The position numbers were made by a program, and so were the translations under genes. From Liriodendron chinense (taxonomy: Eukaryota; Streptophyta; Magnoliopsida; Magnoliales; Magnoliaceae): a stretch of DNA of 64,000 bases. The stretch covers positions 1,302,001 through 1,366,000 of the forward strand of contig ML058469.1 in assembly GCA_003013855.2 (NCBI GenBank), given 5' to 3'. The notes under the pieces were generated by a model. That model ran no database searches. It saw nothing but the letters and a program-made list of their open reading frames with translations, and was not told the DNA's origin. This document shows, one piece after another, positions 44,462 through 55,408 of the stretch (position 1 is its first letter; each line of letters opens with the position of its first letter).

Positions 44462-45594
44462 CCAGCATTTTGCTAGTCCCGAGCAAAACATGCGTGAAAC
44501 TAATTCCATCCTTTAAAACTCAACTCTCTTTCAGAAACCATCCTTCTATACATTCCAAGGTTCATAAGCTTAAGATTCAGAAACATTAGGCAACAGAGGT
44601 TGAAACCGTAAACTCTCAAAGCATAATAAGCATTCATATGAAATTCCCGCCGATTGGTTGATAAATAGAAAGATTAGAACAAATTTAACCTAGTGTGGGT
44701 AGTGAAAATTCATCTCACGAGTTTTTAGGATTATCTTCTTCATAGATCAAGTAAACTATAGAACTCAAGGTACATAGAGCCATATCAAGCCAAAGACAGG
44801 AATTTGCCTTACCGTCCTTCCGACGACTTTCACACTACGTCCCATTTCCGGCTTTGGTTACGGGTAGACCATCCCTCGGTTGGTAGTAGGTAGCCCTAAT
44901 CGGAATTCTCCACCATTTTTCCACATTCCCAATTTCATCCTTCCTTTTCCTTTTTCTTTTTTTTAAAAAATTAGATAGGATTTTTAAAAATCCATATCTT
45001 TCATTATTTTCCCATGGACAAGGATGGACAAAGTACCCCGGCCTGATTTCTCAATACCTTAATTCAAAGTCTAGCTAATCCATAAATCACATAATCCCTT
45101 CAACTCATGAAAATCGTGTAATGTGAACTAGGTGTAAAGATGTTCAGATTTTCTATCAATCACAAAATAGGGGAGTTCACATATAAAAACCATTATGCTG
45201 TGAGGAATTCCAGACTTCCAGCCCTATACACTTCATATCTCCTCCTCTTATGCTCATATCAACTCGAATGCCTAGAACCAGTGTTTTCCAAAAGAGTTTC
45301 AAATTTTTGAAAAATCGAAAAAAATTTCCACATGATTGCTTGAAATGTTGCAAATCGCTGAATTCATCCAAGAGATCCTACACCCCCCAACCAAATCTTG
45401 CATTGTCCTCAATGTAAAAGATGTGCAATGAGCAAAACATGAGAGCAATTTGAAAATAAAAGGGAGTGAGGAAAGATAGTACCTGAGAGAGTGAAAAGTG
45501 AAGATCTTCCTCCTTCTAACAAACCTATGAAAACGAAAACAAAAGCAGCAAAATCCTAATCCTAACTACTCTATACCTCCATCAGACTAGGAGA
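44462..45594 (-). other. 3' noncoding region of C, no env-like ORF
   Basis: 1.13 kb between the gag-pol stop and the polypurine tract without a coding frame of note. A block at about 44806-44915 (GACGACTTTCACACTAC, GCTTTGGTTACGGGTAGACC) is strongly conserved with D at 60895-61000. The perfect palindrome GGATTTTTAAAAATCC lies at 44978-44993. Confidence 0.75.
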
Positions 45595-48500
45595 TCAATC
45601 ATCCTGATACACAGGATCATTCAGAGGTATGGACATACCTTCTGAAGGAAAGTTCTCAAAGAACGGCTTGAATCGCTGCCCATTTGCTTTAAAAATGTTG
45701 CCGTTCCTTGGATTTAATAGCTCAACAGTCCCATATGGATAGACAGTTTGCACAATGTAGGGACCGGTCCACCGAGATCTCAATTTTCCCGGAAATAGAT
45801 GTAAGCGAGAATTATACATGAGGACTTTTTGATTTATCATGAATGTCTTGCGAAGAATATTCTGATCATGGAATATCTTCGTCTTGTCCTTGTAAATTCT
45901 TGCATTCTCATAAGCTTCATTACGAATTTCTGCAAGTTCATTCAATTGTAGTTTGCGTAACGAGCTTGCCTTGTCAGGATTGAAATTTATCTTCTTAATA
46001 GCCCAATATGCCTTATGTTCCAACTCCACAGGCAAGTGACAAGCCTTCCCATAGACAAGTCTATAGGGAGACATTCCAATAGGAGTTTTAAAGGCAGTAC
46101 GGTAAGCCCAAAGCGCATCGGTAAGTCGAAGTGACCAATCCTTGCGATCAGGATGCACCGTTTTCTCTAAAATGTGTTTAATCTCTCTATTGGATATCTC
46201 AGCTTGTCCACTAGTTTGTGGGTGATAGGGAGTGCTCACTTTGTGCGTTACGCCATATTTCTTCATTAATGCTTCAAAAGGGCGATTGCAAAAGTGAGAC
46301 CCTCCATCACTTATGATGACTCGAGGCGTTCCAAACCGGGAAAGAATGTTTTCTTTTAAGAATCGAATGACCGTTTTATGGTCATTATTCCGGCAAGGGA
46401 TGGCCTCGACCCATTTGGAAACATAATCAACGGCAAGCAAGATGTATAAGTTTCCAAAAGAAGATGGGAATGGGCCCATGAAATCGATGCCCCAACAATA
46501 AAAAATTTCAATAATTAAGATGGGATTGAGTGGCATCATATTTCTACGGGAGATTCCTCCTAATTTCTGACAAGGTTCGCAAGCTTTGCAAAACTCATGT
46601 GTGTCTTTGAACATGGTGGGCCAATAAAACCCACATTGCAGAATTTTCGCTGTGGTCTTTTTAGCCGAAAAATGGCCACCACATGCTTGAGAATGACAGA
46701 AGGAGATGATACTTTGTTGCTCATCATCTGGGACACATCTCCTTATGATTTGGTCGGGACAATACTTGAACAAGTATGGGTCGTCCCATAGAAATTTCCG
46801 TACCTCTGAGAAGAATCTATCCTTATCTTGCTTTTTCCAATATGTAGGAATTGTACCTGTAGCAAGATAATTAGCAATGTCCGCATACCATGGCAATTGG
46901 GAAACAGCAAAAAGTTGTTCATCAGGGAACATGTCATTGATTGCAGTCGTTTCAGGGGAATCAGTGAGGACAAGTCGAGAGAGGTGGTCAGCTACTACAT
47001 TCTCTACTCCTTTCTTATCACGTATTTCTAAGTCGAATTCTTGGAGTAGGAGGATCCATCTTAATAACCGTGGTTTAGCATCATTCTTAGAGAGAAGATA
47101 CTTAAGCGCGGCATGGTCAGTGAATACAATGATCTTGGATCCAATCAAGTAGGATCTGAACTTCTCCAAGGCAAAAACTACGGCTAAAAGTTCCTTTTCA
47201 GTAGTGGTGTAGTTTGCCTGGGCTGAGTTTAGGGTTATACTTGCATAGTAGATAACACATGGCTTTTTATCTTTTCTTTGGCCTAACACGGCCCCAATAG
47301 CATAGTCGCTAGCATCGCACATAATCTCAAAAGGAAGGCTCCAATCAGGTGGTTGCATTATTGGGGCACATGTCAACATGCCTTTAAGGGTGGTAAAGGC
47401 CTTTTGACATTCTTCACTCCACTCAAATGAATTTTTCTTTTGAAGTAGGTTACATAAAGGACGAGAGAGTGAACTGAAATCCTTTATGAACCGTCTATAA
47501 AATCCTGCGTGTCCTAAAAAGGACCGTATATCTCGTATGCTTTTGGGTGGTGGAAGGTTAGAGATAAGGTCAATTTTCGCCTTGTCCACCTCAATTCCAT
47601 TTTGTGAAACGATGTGACCAAGTACAATTCCCTTTTTAACCATGAAGTGACACTTTTCCCAATTGAGCACAAGGTTCTTCTCTTCACATCTTTTTAGCAC
47701 AGATTTCAAGTGCTCAAGGCACTCATCAAAGCTACAACCGAATACGGAGAAATCATCCATGAAGACTTCGAGAATTGTCCCCACCATGTCAGAAAAGATG
47801 CTCATCATACAACGCTGAAAGGTGGCAGGGGCATTACATAGTCCAAACGGCATCCGTCGATAGGCGAAAGTGCCGAATGGACATGTGAATGTAGTCTTTT
47901 CTTGGTCTTCACGGGCAATTTCTATTTGGTTGTACCCTGAATAGCCATCAAGGAAGCAAAAGTGGGAATGACCCGCCAACCGTTCTAAAATCTGATCAAC
48001 AAACGGTAGGGGGAAGTGGTCTTTCCTCGTGACAGTGTTTAGCTTCCTGTAGTCAATGCACATTCTCCAACCGGTAGTGACTCTAGTTGGTACGAGTTCA
48101 TTATTAGCATTGGTTACGATGGTTATTCCGGATTTCTTAGGCACCACTTGAGTTGGGCTCACCCATTGGCTATCAGATATTGGGTAAATGATACCTACAT
48201 CCAATAGTTTCACCACTTCGGCCTTAACCACATCCTTCATATTTGGATTTAGTCGTCTTTGTGGTTGCCGGGATGTCTTTGCATTTTCCTCAAGGTGTAT
48301 GCGGTGAGTGCAAATCAGTGGGTCTATGCCTTTGAGATCCGCAATTGTCCATCCGATGGCACTCTTGTGCTCTAATAGAGTGGCTATTAGTCTACTCTCT
48401 TGTTCCTCATCCAAGTGGGAAGAAATCACCACTGGATATGTCTCATCTCGACCTAAATAAACATATTTTAGCTCACTTGGCAATGGTTTTAGGTCGAGTT

Positions 48501-50922
48501 TTGGTGCCTTAATGTTGGATGGGAGGGCCTTGTTCTCATTTATAGGCAAAGGTTCAATTGGGGTCCTCCATCTTTTATTTTCACGCACCATCATCACATC
48601 TAGAATGGCATCCATCTCTTGTGTTGTATCATCATTCATATCATGGAGATGGGCCACACATGCCTCCAAAGGGTCGAAAAATAGTGACAAGGGGATTGTA
48701 CCTTCCACGAATGATTCGATCATGTTTAATTCGTGGATATCATCATCAACTTCCCGCGGTTGTTTGCATAACTCAAATATGTTAAGCTCAAGGGTCATAT
48801 TTCCAAAGGACATTTGTACAAGTCCGTTTCTACAATTGATAATGGCGTTTGAGGTAGCTAGAAACGGTCGTCCAAGTATGACGGGAATTTGAGTACCGGT
48901 GCCTATCACAGGATGTGTGTCCAAGACAATAAAATCTACTGGATAGTAGAATTTATCAACTTGGACTAGAACATCCTCTACCATTCCTCTCGGTATCCGG
49001 ATGGATCTATCAGCAAGTTGGAGTGTGGTTTTGGTGGGTTTCAATTCACCTAACCCAAGTTGTTCATAGACCGAGTATGGAATGAGATTCACACTTGCCC
49101 CCAAGTCGAGTAGGGCTTGTTTAATCTGGTAGTCTCCTATGATGCATGATATGGTTGGACTACCCGGATCTTTGTATTTTTGGGGCACCTCTTGTTTGAT
49201 GATGGCACTCAAATTCTCAGCCAAAAGCACTTTGTTGTGAACGTTATGTTTCCTTTTGATTGTACACAATTCCTTTAAAAATTTGGCATAAGATGGTATT
49301 TGTTTTATTGCATCCAACAGCGGAATGTTGATCTTCACCTGCTTGAAAACTTCCAGAATTTCCAGATTTTTATCTAAAGGTTTAGGTGAAATCAACCTTT
49401 GTGGAAATGGGGCAACCGGCTTGTATTGTCTTTCTGGTTCTTTCTCTTGTGGAATATTGTTTGGGCTATCATCCTCTTTGGGAATTTCCGGATCCTTAGG
49501 CTTGGGGGCCTTCACCGGATTGGATTTATCAATTTCTTTCCCACTTCTCAAAGTGGTGATAGCTTGGACATGTTCCGTATGGTGGGAGGATGAGCTTGCA
49601 TCTTGTATCTCATACTGGGTCCTTGGGTTAGGAAGAGTTTGAGCAGGAAGTGTGCCCTTCTCTCTACCACTCAGGTGAGCTTCAACTCTAGCCAGAGATG
49701 TTTTCAATTCATTAATGGCTTGGTTTGAATTTTGATTGAATTTCAATTGCTCTTGCATGAACCCATCTATTTTTAGAGAATTTGTCTTGTTATACTCATT
49801 CTGGACCGATACGAGTGCACCCAACATCTCTTCTAGTGATACTTTTGGAGTGTTGTTTGCATTTGCAGTGGGTCCATTCCTCCAACTGAAGTTGGGATGG
49901 TTCTTCCAATTAGGATTATACGTGTTTGAGTTTGGAGCACCATATTGCTGCTGATAACTGTTTATGGCATTTGTTTGTTCTTGTAAGATGCTTTGGACTG
50001 CTGAAATTGTGGGACAATCTGGTGTAGCATGTTGATTTCCAGCACAAATTCCACAAACAGTTTCAACCTCAGTGGAGTTGATTGTTTCTCCTTTCCTTAA
50101 TTCCATGGCTTCGACCTTTCTTGTAAGGCTAGCCAACCGTGCACTTATGCTATCTTCTTCTGATAAGACATACATTCCTCCCTTTTCCTTTTGTTGGCCA
50201 ATCTTGGAATTTGTTGGTTTAGATGTGTCCCAAGATTGTGCACTTTCAGCCAATTCTTCCAGATAATCCCATGCTTCATCAGCTTCCTTATTCATGAACT
50301 CCCCATTACACATCATCTCTATAAATTGGCGCATGGATGGAATCAGTCCTTCATAGAAAAAACTTATAATCCGCCAATTTTCATAGCCATGATGTGGGCA
50401 TGCGTTTAATAGGTCCTTGAATCTCTCCCAACATTGGGAAAAGGTTTCATCCTCCTTTTGGGCAAAGTTCATGATAAGGCGCTTAAGCATGTTCGTTTTG
50501 TGAGTAGGGAAGAATTTTTTTATAAATTCTCTGTGCATATCATTCCATGACCCAATTGATCTTGGCCTCAATGCATAAAGCCAACCCTTGGCTTTATCCT
50601 TAAGAGTAAAAGGGAAGAATTTAAGTCTTACTACATCTTCAGTCACATTTGCAAAGTGCATGGTGGTGATTACCTCATCAAACTCCCTAAGGTGTTGATA
50701 GGCACTTTCACTGTCTAAACCATGGAATTTAGGGAGAAGATTGATCACTCCCGGTTTCAAATCCACATTCCCTGCATTTGGTGGAAATACTATGCATGAG
50801 GGAGTGCTCGTTCTTGCAGGTTGCAAGAAATCACGTAAAGTCCTAGGTCGGGGAACATTCTCAACCACATTCTCCCCTGTTTCGGTTTGATTTTGAACCG
50901 GGTTAGGTTGATTTGTAGCCAT
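45595..50922 (-). CDS. Gag-Pol polyprotein of Athila-like element C
   Basis: One unbroken frame of 1775 residues encoding everything for particle formation, reverse transcription and integration. Order: Gag capsid-like region about 60-210 (LKDKAKGWLYAL), zinc knuckle C290-x2-C-x4-H-x4-C303, and protease about 590-710 with DLGAS at 606-610, the Athila form of the active site. RT runs about 900-1110 (LDGYSGYNQIEIA, catalytic FMDD 1054-1057) and RNase H about 1195-1320 (D1203, TEKEL, TDHAALKYLL, ADHLSRL). Integrase has H1410/H1417/C1448/C1451 zinc ligands, the catalytic D1480, D1539, E1575 (35-residue spacing), and a C-terminal GPY motif near 1720. All key residues are visible, so the product may be functional. 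The start is the first Met of the open frame, 665 bp after the primer site. Gag and Pol share one frame, so a processing or ratio control is not evident. Confidence 0.97.
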   Translation of the reverse strand: MATNQPNPVQNQTETGENVVENVPRPRTLRDFLQPARTSTPSCIVFPPNAGNVDLKPGVINLLPKFHGLDSESAYQHLREFDEVITTMHFANVTEDVVRLKFFPFTLKDKAKGWLYALRPRSIGSWNDMHREFIKKFFPTHKTNMLKRLIMNFAQKEDETFSQCWERFKDLLNACPHHGYENWRIISFFYEGLIPSMRQFIEMMCNGEFMNKEADEAWDYLEELAESAQSWDTSKPTNSKIGQQKEKGGMYVLSEEDSISARLASLTRKVEAMELRKGETINSTEVETVCGICAGNQHATPDCPTISAVQSILQEQTNAINSYQQQYGAPNSNTYNPNWKNHPNFSWRNGPTANANNTPKVSLEEMLGALVSVQNEYNKTNSLKIDGFMQEQLKFNQNSNQAINELKTSLARVEAHLSGREKGTLPAQTLPNPRTQYEIQDASSSSHHTEHVQAITTLRSGKEIDKSNPVKAPKPKDPEIPKEDDSPNNIPQEKEPERQYKPVAPFPQRLISPKPLDKNLEILEVFKQVKINIPLLDAIKQIPSYAKFLKELCTIKRKHNVHNKVLLAENLSAIIKQEVPQKYKDPGSPTISCIIGDYQIKQALLDLGASVNLIPYSVYEQLGLGELKPTKTTLQLADRSIRIPRGMVEDVLVQVDKFYYPVDFIVLDTHPVIGTGTQIPVILGRPFLATSNAIINCRNGLVQMSFGNMTLELNIFELCKQPREVDDDIHELNMIESFVEGTIPLSLFFDPLEACVAHLHDMNDDTTQEMDAILDVMMVRENKRWRTPIEPLPINENKALPSNIKAPKLDLKPLPSELKYVYLGRDETYPVVISSHLDEEQESRLIATLLEHKSAIGWTIADLKGIDPLICTHRIHLEENAKTSRQPQRRLNPNMKDVVKAEVVKLLDVGIIYPISDSQWVSPTQVVPKKSGITIVTNANNELVPTRVTTGWRMCIDYRKLNTVTRKDHFPLPFVDQILERLAGHSHFCFLDGYSGYNQIEIAREDQEKTTFTCPFGTFAYRRMPFGLCNAPATFQRCMMSIFSDMVGTILEVFMDDFSVFGCSFDECLEHLKSVLKRCEEKNLVLNWEKCHFMVKKGIVLGHIVSQNGIEVDKAKIDLISNLPPPKSIRDIRSFLGHAGFYRRFIKDFSSLSRPLCNLLQKKNSFEWSEECQKAFTTLKGMLTCAPIMQPPDWSLPFEIMCDASDYAIGAVLGQRKDKKPCVIYYASITLNSAQANYTTTEKELLAVVFALEKFRSYLIGSKIIVFTDHAALKYLLSKNDAKPRLLRWILLLQEFDLEIRDKKGVENVVADHLSRLVLTDSPETTAINDMFPDEQLFAVSQLPWYADIANYLATGTIPTYWKKQDKDRFFSEVRKFLWDDPYLFKYCPDQIIRRCVPDDEQQSIISFCHSQACGGHFSAKKTTAKILQCGFYWPTMFKDTHEFCKACEPCQKLGGISRRNMMPLNPILIIEIFYCWGIDFMGPFPSSFGNLYILLAVDYVSKWVEAIPCRNNDHKTVIRFLKENILSRFGTPRVIISDGGSHFCNRPFEALMKKYGVTHKVSTPYHPQTSGQAEISNREIKHILEKTVHPDRKDWSLRLTDALWAYRTAFKTPIGMSPYRLVYGKACHLPVELEHKAYWAIKKINFNPDKASSLRKLQLNELAEIRNEAYENARIYKDKTKIFHDQNILRKTFMINQKVLMYNSRLHLFPGKLRSRWTGPYIVQTVYPYGTVELLNPRNGNIFKANGQRFKPFFENFPSEGMSIPLNDPVYQDD

Positions 50923-51586
50923 ACTTTCAGATAAAAATTGGAGAATCTAGATGTCTCCTAACACGTGGCTCTCTATCGATGCCTTCTACTATCCCCCCTT
51001 CACTTATGAGTCGGTTATTGGAATCCCGAGCCCAATGTGACATGCAAAGTCAAAAATAAGAAACAAAAAGGAAAAAGAATTCTTCCTTCTTTTTCTTTAC
51101 TCTTCTCTAAGACCGAAGCACAAGGTGTCTTGCAATGGCTAGGCCAGAAACAAAGATAGAGACTGATTTCTCCTGGTCAATAGGGGTTCAGAGAACACCC
51201 CACCCACTCTTTGAATCTTTTGAGAAAAGGTGCAGAAAAAGGAGAAAGAGGAGTAGAGATGAGAAAAGAAATCCCTGAGCACAAGGTGATCCAAGACGGC
51301 AGAGCCGACCAATAGGAATCCTGGTGGCAAAAAGGCTGACCTTTCAGAGATCCAAAAGGAGTCTCCACCCACTCTACAAGAGATGAATAAAATAAGAATG
51401 ACTAGGAGAAGGAGAAGAGTAAGATTTTAGAAGGATAGCACCTGAATTGCACTTGAAATCCTTGACTCTTCTTCGGCTTCCTAAAAATCCTTGAAAAGAA
51501 AAATCAAATAAATAACTAAGTTAGTCTAAAAATAAAAAAATCCTAAATAGACACTAATTTCAGAAATTTGTGAAAACTGTCAAAAG
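50923..51586 (-). other. Leader between primer site and gag of C
   Basis: 664 bp without a convincing ORF. It would contain the packaging signal by position; I cannot point to it. Confidence 0.6.
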
Positions 51587-51604
51587 TCCCCGGCAACGGC
51601 GCCA
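51587..51604 (-). promoter_or_regulatory. Primer binding site of C, complementary to tRNA-Asp
   Basis: On + the 18 bases read TCCCCGGCAACGGCGCCA, which is the 3' end of plant tRNA-Asp including CCA as I remember it. The element strand therefore pairs with it over 18 bases. It lies six bases inside the 5' LTR. Confidence 0.9.
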
Positions 51605-52575
51605 AAAACTTGTTCGCTTCCCAAGTGTAGGGTTGCGATGTAGTAATAAACTCGGTAATACCGAGGTCGATCCACAGGGACTTATGTATGATGTCACAAA
51701 CTCATCCACAAGTTTCTATTGAAGCTAACAATCAAAGTTTGAATAGAATGTGTGTGATTAACAGTTTAAGCTAAATTGAATGTAAACAATTATAAGAAGG
51801 CACTAGGGGTTCGAGGATTCACTTGTAGCAATCCTCGATGTTTAATCCGCTGTGGTTTCCCATTCTCTCAACTAGAATCACCAGTCAGGTCTATCTAGTC
51901 GGATGATAGAACTGTTAAACCAGAAGTCTGTAACATGTAAGTTCTGTGCATAAAGTTCACTCAACTCTAGGCTGATCTGAGCATGCTCATTGCATAGGTC
52001 ATTCACCTTTTCTTTATGTCCAATTCCCAATCATAACCATCCTCAAGTCTTCTCACAAGACAAGGCTAGATCATGATTTGAACTGGATTCAAATTATATG
52101 CACAGTCTATACATATTCCAGATAATCAACCAAAACTAGAACTTTGGCATGAAGCCCCTTTATGAAGAACTTGGTACTAGAGCACACTCCAATTCCTCAG
52201 ATCATACAGGTCTAGACCGTTGCAAACAAATTAAGCAGATAAGTAATTCATCCAAACATCCATGAGTCATCACAAGACTAAGAGAAATTACTTAAAAACT
52301 TGTATAAACTTCAAACCTTAGTTCATAATCCTTAATTCCAAACTGAAAACCACTTAACTACGAATTAAAACATCTTGGATACACTACAAGCTTCACCTCT
52401 TAGCCCTAGCTAAGAGGTTTAGCTGCTCATGATCCAAGGAAACATGAAACAACTCTTAAAAACATGAAAACAGCAAAGCAAACCAAAAGGAGTTGTGAAA
52501 CTCCAATCTTCACTTCCACAGCCTCCAACCTCGCTTGAACCCTTCTAGGATACCCTAGAAACAATCCCTAGGTGT

Positions 52576-52585
52576 CTATTTATAG
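52576..52585 (-). promoter_or_regulatory. TATA box of the C 5' LTR
   Basis: CTATAAATAG on the element strand. It is the likely start region for element transcription, about 100 bp from the nearest dyad. Confidence 0.7.
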
Positions 52586-52687
52586 TTTGGAGGCTCCCCA
52601 ACGTCGGAAGAATCGGAAATTTGCGTAACACTTACGCAGCGCAGAGAATTTCGGGAAGAAATTAGAAAGTTCTAACTCAGTACGCAT

Positions 52688-53004
52688 GGCCGACCGGTCA
52701 AGACCGGTCGGCCTCAAGTGAAAATACTCCAGCAGGTATGCCCTGACCGGTCAAGACCGGTCGGGCCTTGTAGAACCGCAATCCAGCAAGCCACTCCGAC
52801 CTGTCAAGACCGGTCGGATGTTTTTCTTCACATTGCAGCAACACTGACCGACCGGTCTTGACCGGTCGGTCCTATTCATTGAATTCCCAGCAGCACTGTC
52901 CGACCGGTCATGACCGGTCGGACGTCTTCAGTAGCATCCTCCATACATGGCAGACCGGTTACTGACCGGTCTGGCTTCCTTGGCCGACCGGTCACAACCG
53001 GTCA
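52688..53004. repeat. Palindromic GACCGGTC dyad array, C 5' LTR
   Basis: Seven dyads, same order and spacing as 43925-44229. One arm of the third reads GACCTGTC, and one base is inserted before the second. The seventh is complete (CCGACCGGTC, AC, AACCGGTCAG). Confidence 0.97.
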
Positions 53005-53230
53005 GCACTTTTTCTTCTTTGCTTTCTTCTCTTCGATCTTCCTTCAATACTTCATCCTATGGTCTTCAATACTTGTAAGGAGTCCTCATTTAGCTTTCAA
53101 ATGGTGAGCTCTCCATCTTGTCCCTACAATCACACATCATGCATTAAGTTAGTTCTTTAAACGTATATATCGTGCATAATGAGTGATGCATTGGGGTTAG
53201 AATATGCATAATTATGAGCTCAACACCCTA

Positions 53231-55050
53231 CCGTCAACAGCATAGAAGAGGGAGAGCGCATCGATCACTTCTTCTCCCTATTCAGTCCATTCATGCCTAC
53301 GCTTCTTCTCCGATCTTGCAAGGGGCAAACCCCTTCCTTCTTTTAGTCTTTAAGCCACTAGTACTTGAAGGAGCACCTCCATATGATGCACTAGTCATCC
53401 AGTCACAGATAATATCAGCTCAGGGTCCTGTCCTTTTGCAAGGGACACCCTACAATCACCCATTGTGGGAACCAGTTATCCTGGAAGGAGCACGATCATA
53501 TATCAAGCCCGCATACGAGCTTGTCGTTTTGTAAGGGGCAGCTTCAGCTCAGGAACAATTCAATCCGCAATGGTGGGATTATACTTATCAGTGGCAAGAA
53601 CCTATTGTCCTAGAAGGGGCTCCTCCAGTCAAGCCAGTCATATTGCAAGGGTCACCTCCTGTCCCCAAGCTGCAAAGACGTCCTGGAGGTGTGTCAATTA
53701 TGCTACATCAGCTGGGTCGAATAGAAAGACCCCTCGCCATATTGAGAGGACCAGTGTTCATCCCGTGGGAACCTCCCGCTCTAGGAACGGTCAAGCTAGG
53801 GCCGCGACCTAATGTGATTTATGAAGACAAGCCTAGACATTATCACTTCATCACAGGCAACAATGTAGTTCTCAAGGTAAAAGCTTCATATGAGGAAGAT
53901 CTGGTACCCCCACTAGCACAGTTGCAAGACCCTATGGTCTTAGAAGACAAAGGGGAGAAAAGTTACAAAGAAGTCCCATGGCACTACCCAGAATGTGCAG
54001 AGGTAGGGAACATGAATCCCAATGGGCATTGCATCCGAAGAGACAATCAGAACAAAGGAGATCCCAAGAGTGCTCTCGCAAGCCTTGGAAACAAAAAAGA
54101 AGCTGCATATGATGTCGCAACTCAGCTCAAGTTAATCCCTGACCAAATCTCGGTATGGGAATTACTTTGCACATCTCGCATACATCAAGAAATGTTCGCC
54201 AAAATACTGAGCGATGCCCACGTCTCCTCAGACACAACACCCGAAATGATAGCATTGATGATCGGATAACTTCTGGCTCCGCATGCCATCACCTTCACTG
54301 ATAATGAATTGCCACCAGAAGGACGCAACCATGGGCGGTCCCTTAACATAGCCTTACAATATACAGACCTCTGTGTCCCACTGGTCCTTATCGGTAATGG
54401 CTTAAGCTTAAATGTCTGCCCGCTCAAGACTGTGGAACTCTTGAGAATCAGTCCCTCCTCATTCCGACCCAACAAAATGTACGTTAGAGCAATCGACAAC
54501 ACTCGTCCATTAGTGGAAGGAGAAGTCGACATAGAGGTACAAATAAGTCTAGAGTCTCCACTATCACATTCCAAATCTTGAACATATCACCCTCTTTCAA
54601 CATGTTGCTTGGACGACCTTCGAGGCATAAGGTCAGAGCCGTACCATCAACTTTGCATCAACTGGTGAAGTATATCTGTGGGAACCAAGTGATCTCTGTC
54701 CATGCAGAGGAGTTTATCATTCCGTCCAATGCTGCTGCCACTGAACCAGATATCCTTGTCATCGACATCCAACACTCTGAAGAAAACGTCCTATTTTATA
54801 GTTTCGAGTTCGAGACTATAAATGCTATTGCCAATCCGGAACCGATAAGTGTGGACCTTGTTTTTTCACCAGCAAAATGTTTGAGTGTCATGTACCACAT
54901 GAAGAATCATTTCAAGTTCAGAAAGATGCTGCTGGTATATAATCAATGCAAATGGGGGCTTAGGTATAAGTCAGTCATTATAGATAAAAGAAAAAGGAAG
55001 TTTTGGTGCTTACCCATCCAATTCATTCATCAGACTCGGAGAGCCCTGTA
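53231..55050 (+). pseudogene. Gag end and protease of element B
   Basis: Resumes after C with a Pro/Leu-rich linker repeating VILEGAP / VLLQGTP units about every 20-25 residues (53300-53650). The protease region follows at about 54280-54720. It has NELPPEGRNHGRSLNIALQ, then VLIGNGLSLNVCP, where the family norm DNGSSLNVCP has the catalytic Asp and Ser replaced (IGNGLS). After a frame change MLLGRPSRHKVRAVPSTLHQ appears, a hallmark of Tat proteases. The protease would cut the polyprotein; the altered active site and frame breaks at about 54269 and 54580 indicate inactivity. Confidence 0.8.
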
Positions 55051-55262
55051 GAGATACAAGAAGAAATGTACCAACCACACTACATAAAGGCCTCCCGATG
55101 AGCCTAGCTTGGGCCGTGTGGCCTCCTATTTGATGGGACTGGATTCTCGAGCCATCTAAACCTCCAGAAGAAGAAGAAGAGGATATAGATGAAGGAGAAG
55201 ATAAAATACAACAACTTTAGAACCAGGATACTCTGATACCTTCCCTCGCTGCATCATCACCA

Positions 55263-55408
55263 ATAAACTAGGGGCACAATCTGCCCATTTCAATTCCAAT
55301 CAACCAGGGGCACAATCTGCCCACTTCAATTCCAGCTAGCCTGGTGCACAACTTGCCCATCTTAGCATTAATCAACAAGGAGCAAAACCTGCCCATCTCT
55401 GTAGAATC
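55263..55408 (+). repeat. Tandem repeat of about 36 bp in the protease-RT spacer of B
   Basis: Counterpart of 120-262 with the same GGGGCACAATCTGCCCA core; three to four units. Confidence 0.8.

Larger units (their letters stand above)
42848..53225 (-). mobile_element. Complete Athila-like LTR retrotransposon C
   Basis: Two LTRs (42848-44451 and 51611-53225) flank a 7.16-kb interior, with a perfect target duplication CCCTA at 42843-42847 and 53226-53230. In element orientation (-): 5' LTR, primer site complementary to tRNA-Asp (51604-51587), leader, one gag-pol ORF (50922-45595), 3' noncoding region, polypurine tract, 3' LTR. The LTRs differ by about six substitutions, one 10-bp indel and three 1-bp indels by eye, so insertion was recent. 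No env-like ORF is present. The DLGAS protease and the tRNA-Asp primer fit the Athila lineage. Confidence 0.95.
51611..53225 (-). repeat. 5' LTR of C
   Basis: 1615 bp, the promoter-bearing LTR. TATA (complement of CTATTTATAG) at 52576-52585; U5 hairpin at 51651-51665. Compared with the 3' LTR it keeps the 10 bp CAACCGGTCA at the last dyad. Confidence 0.95.

Noticed and set aside
48512..48892. Frames on + inside C's gag-pol (also 49325-49642, 46877-47152)
   Set aside because: Shadows of the long - strand coding frame.
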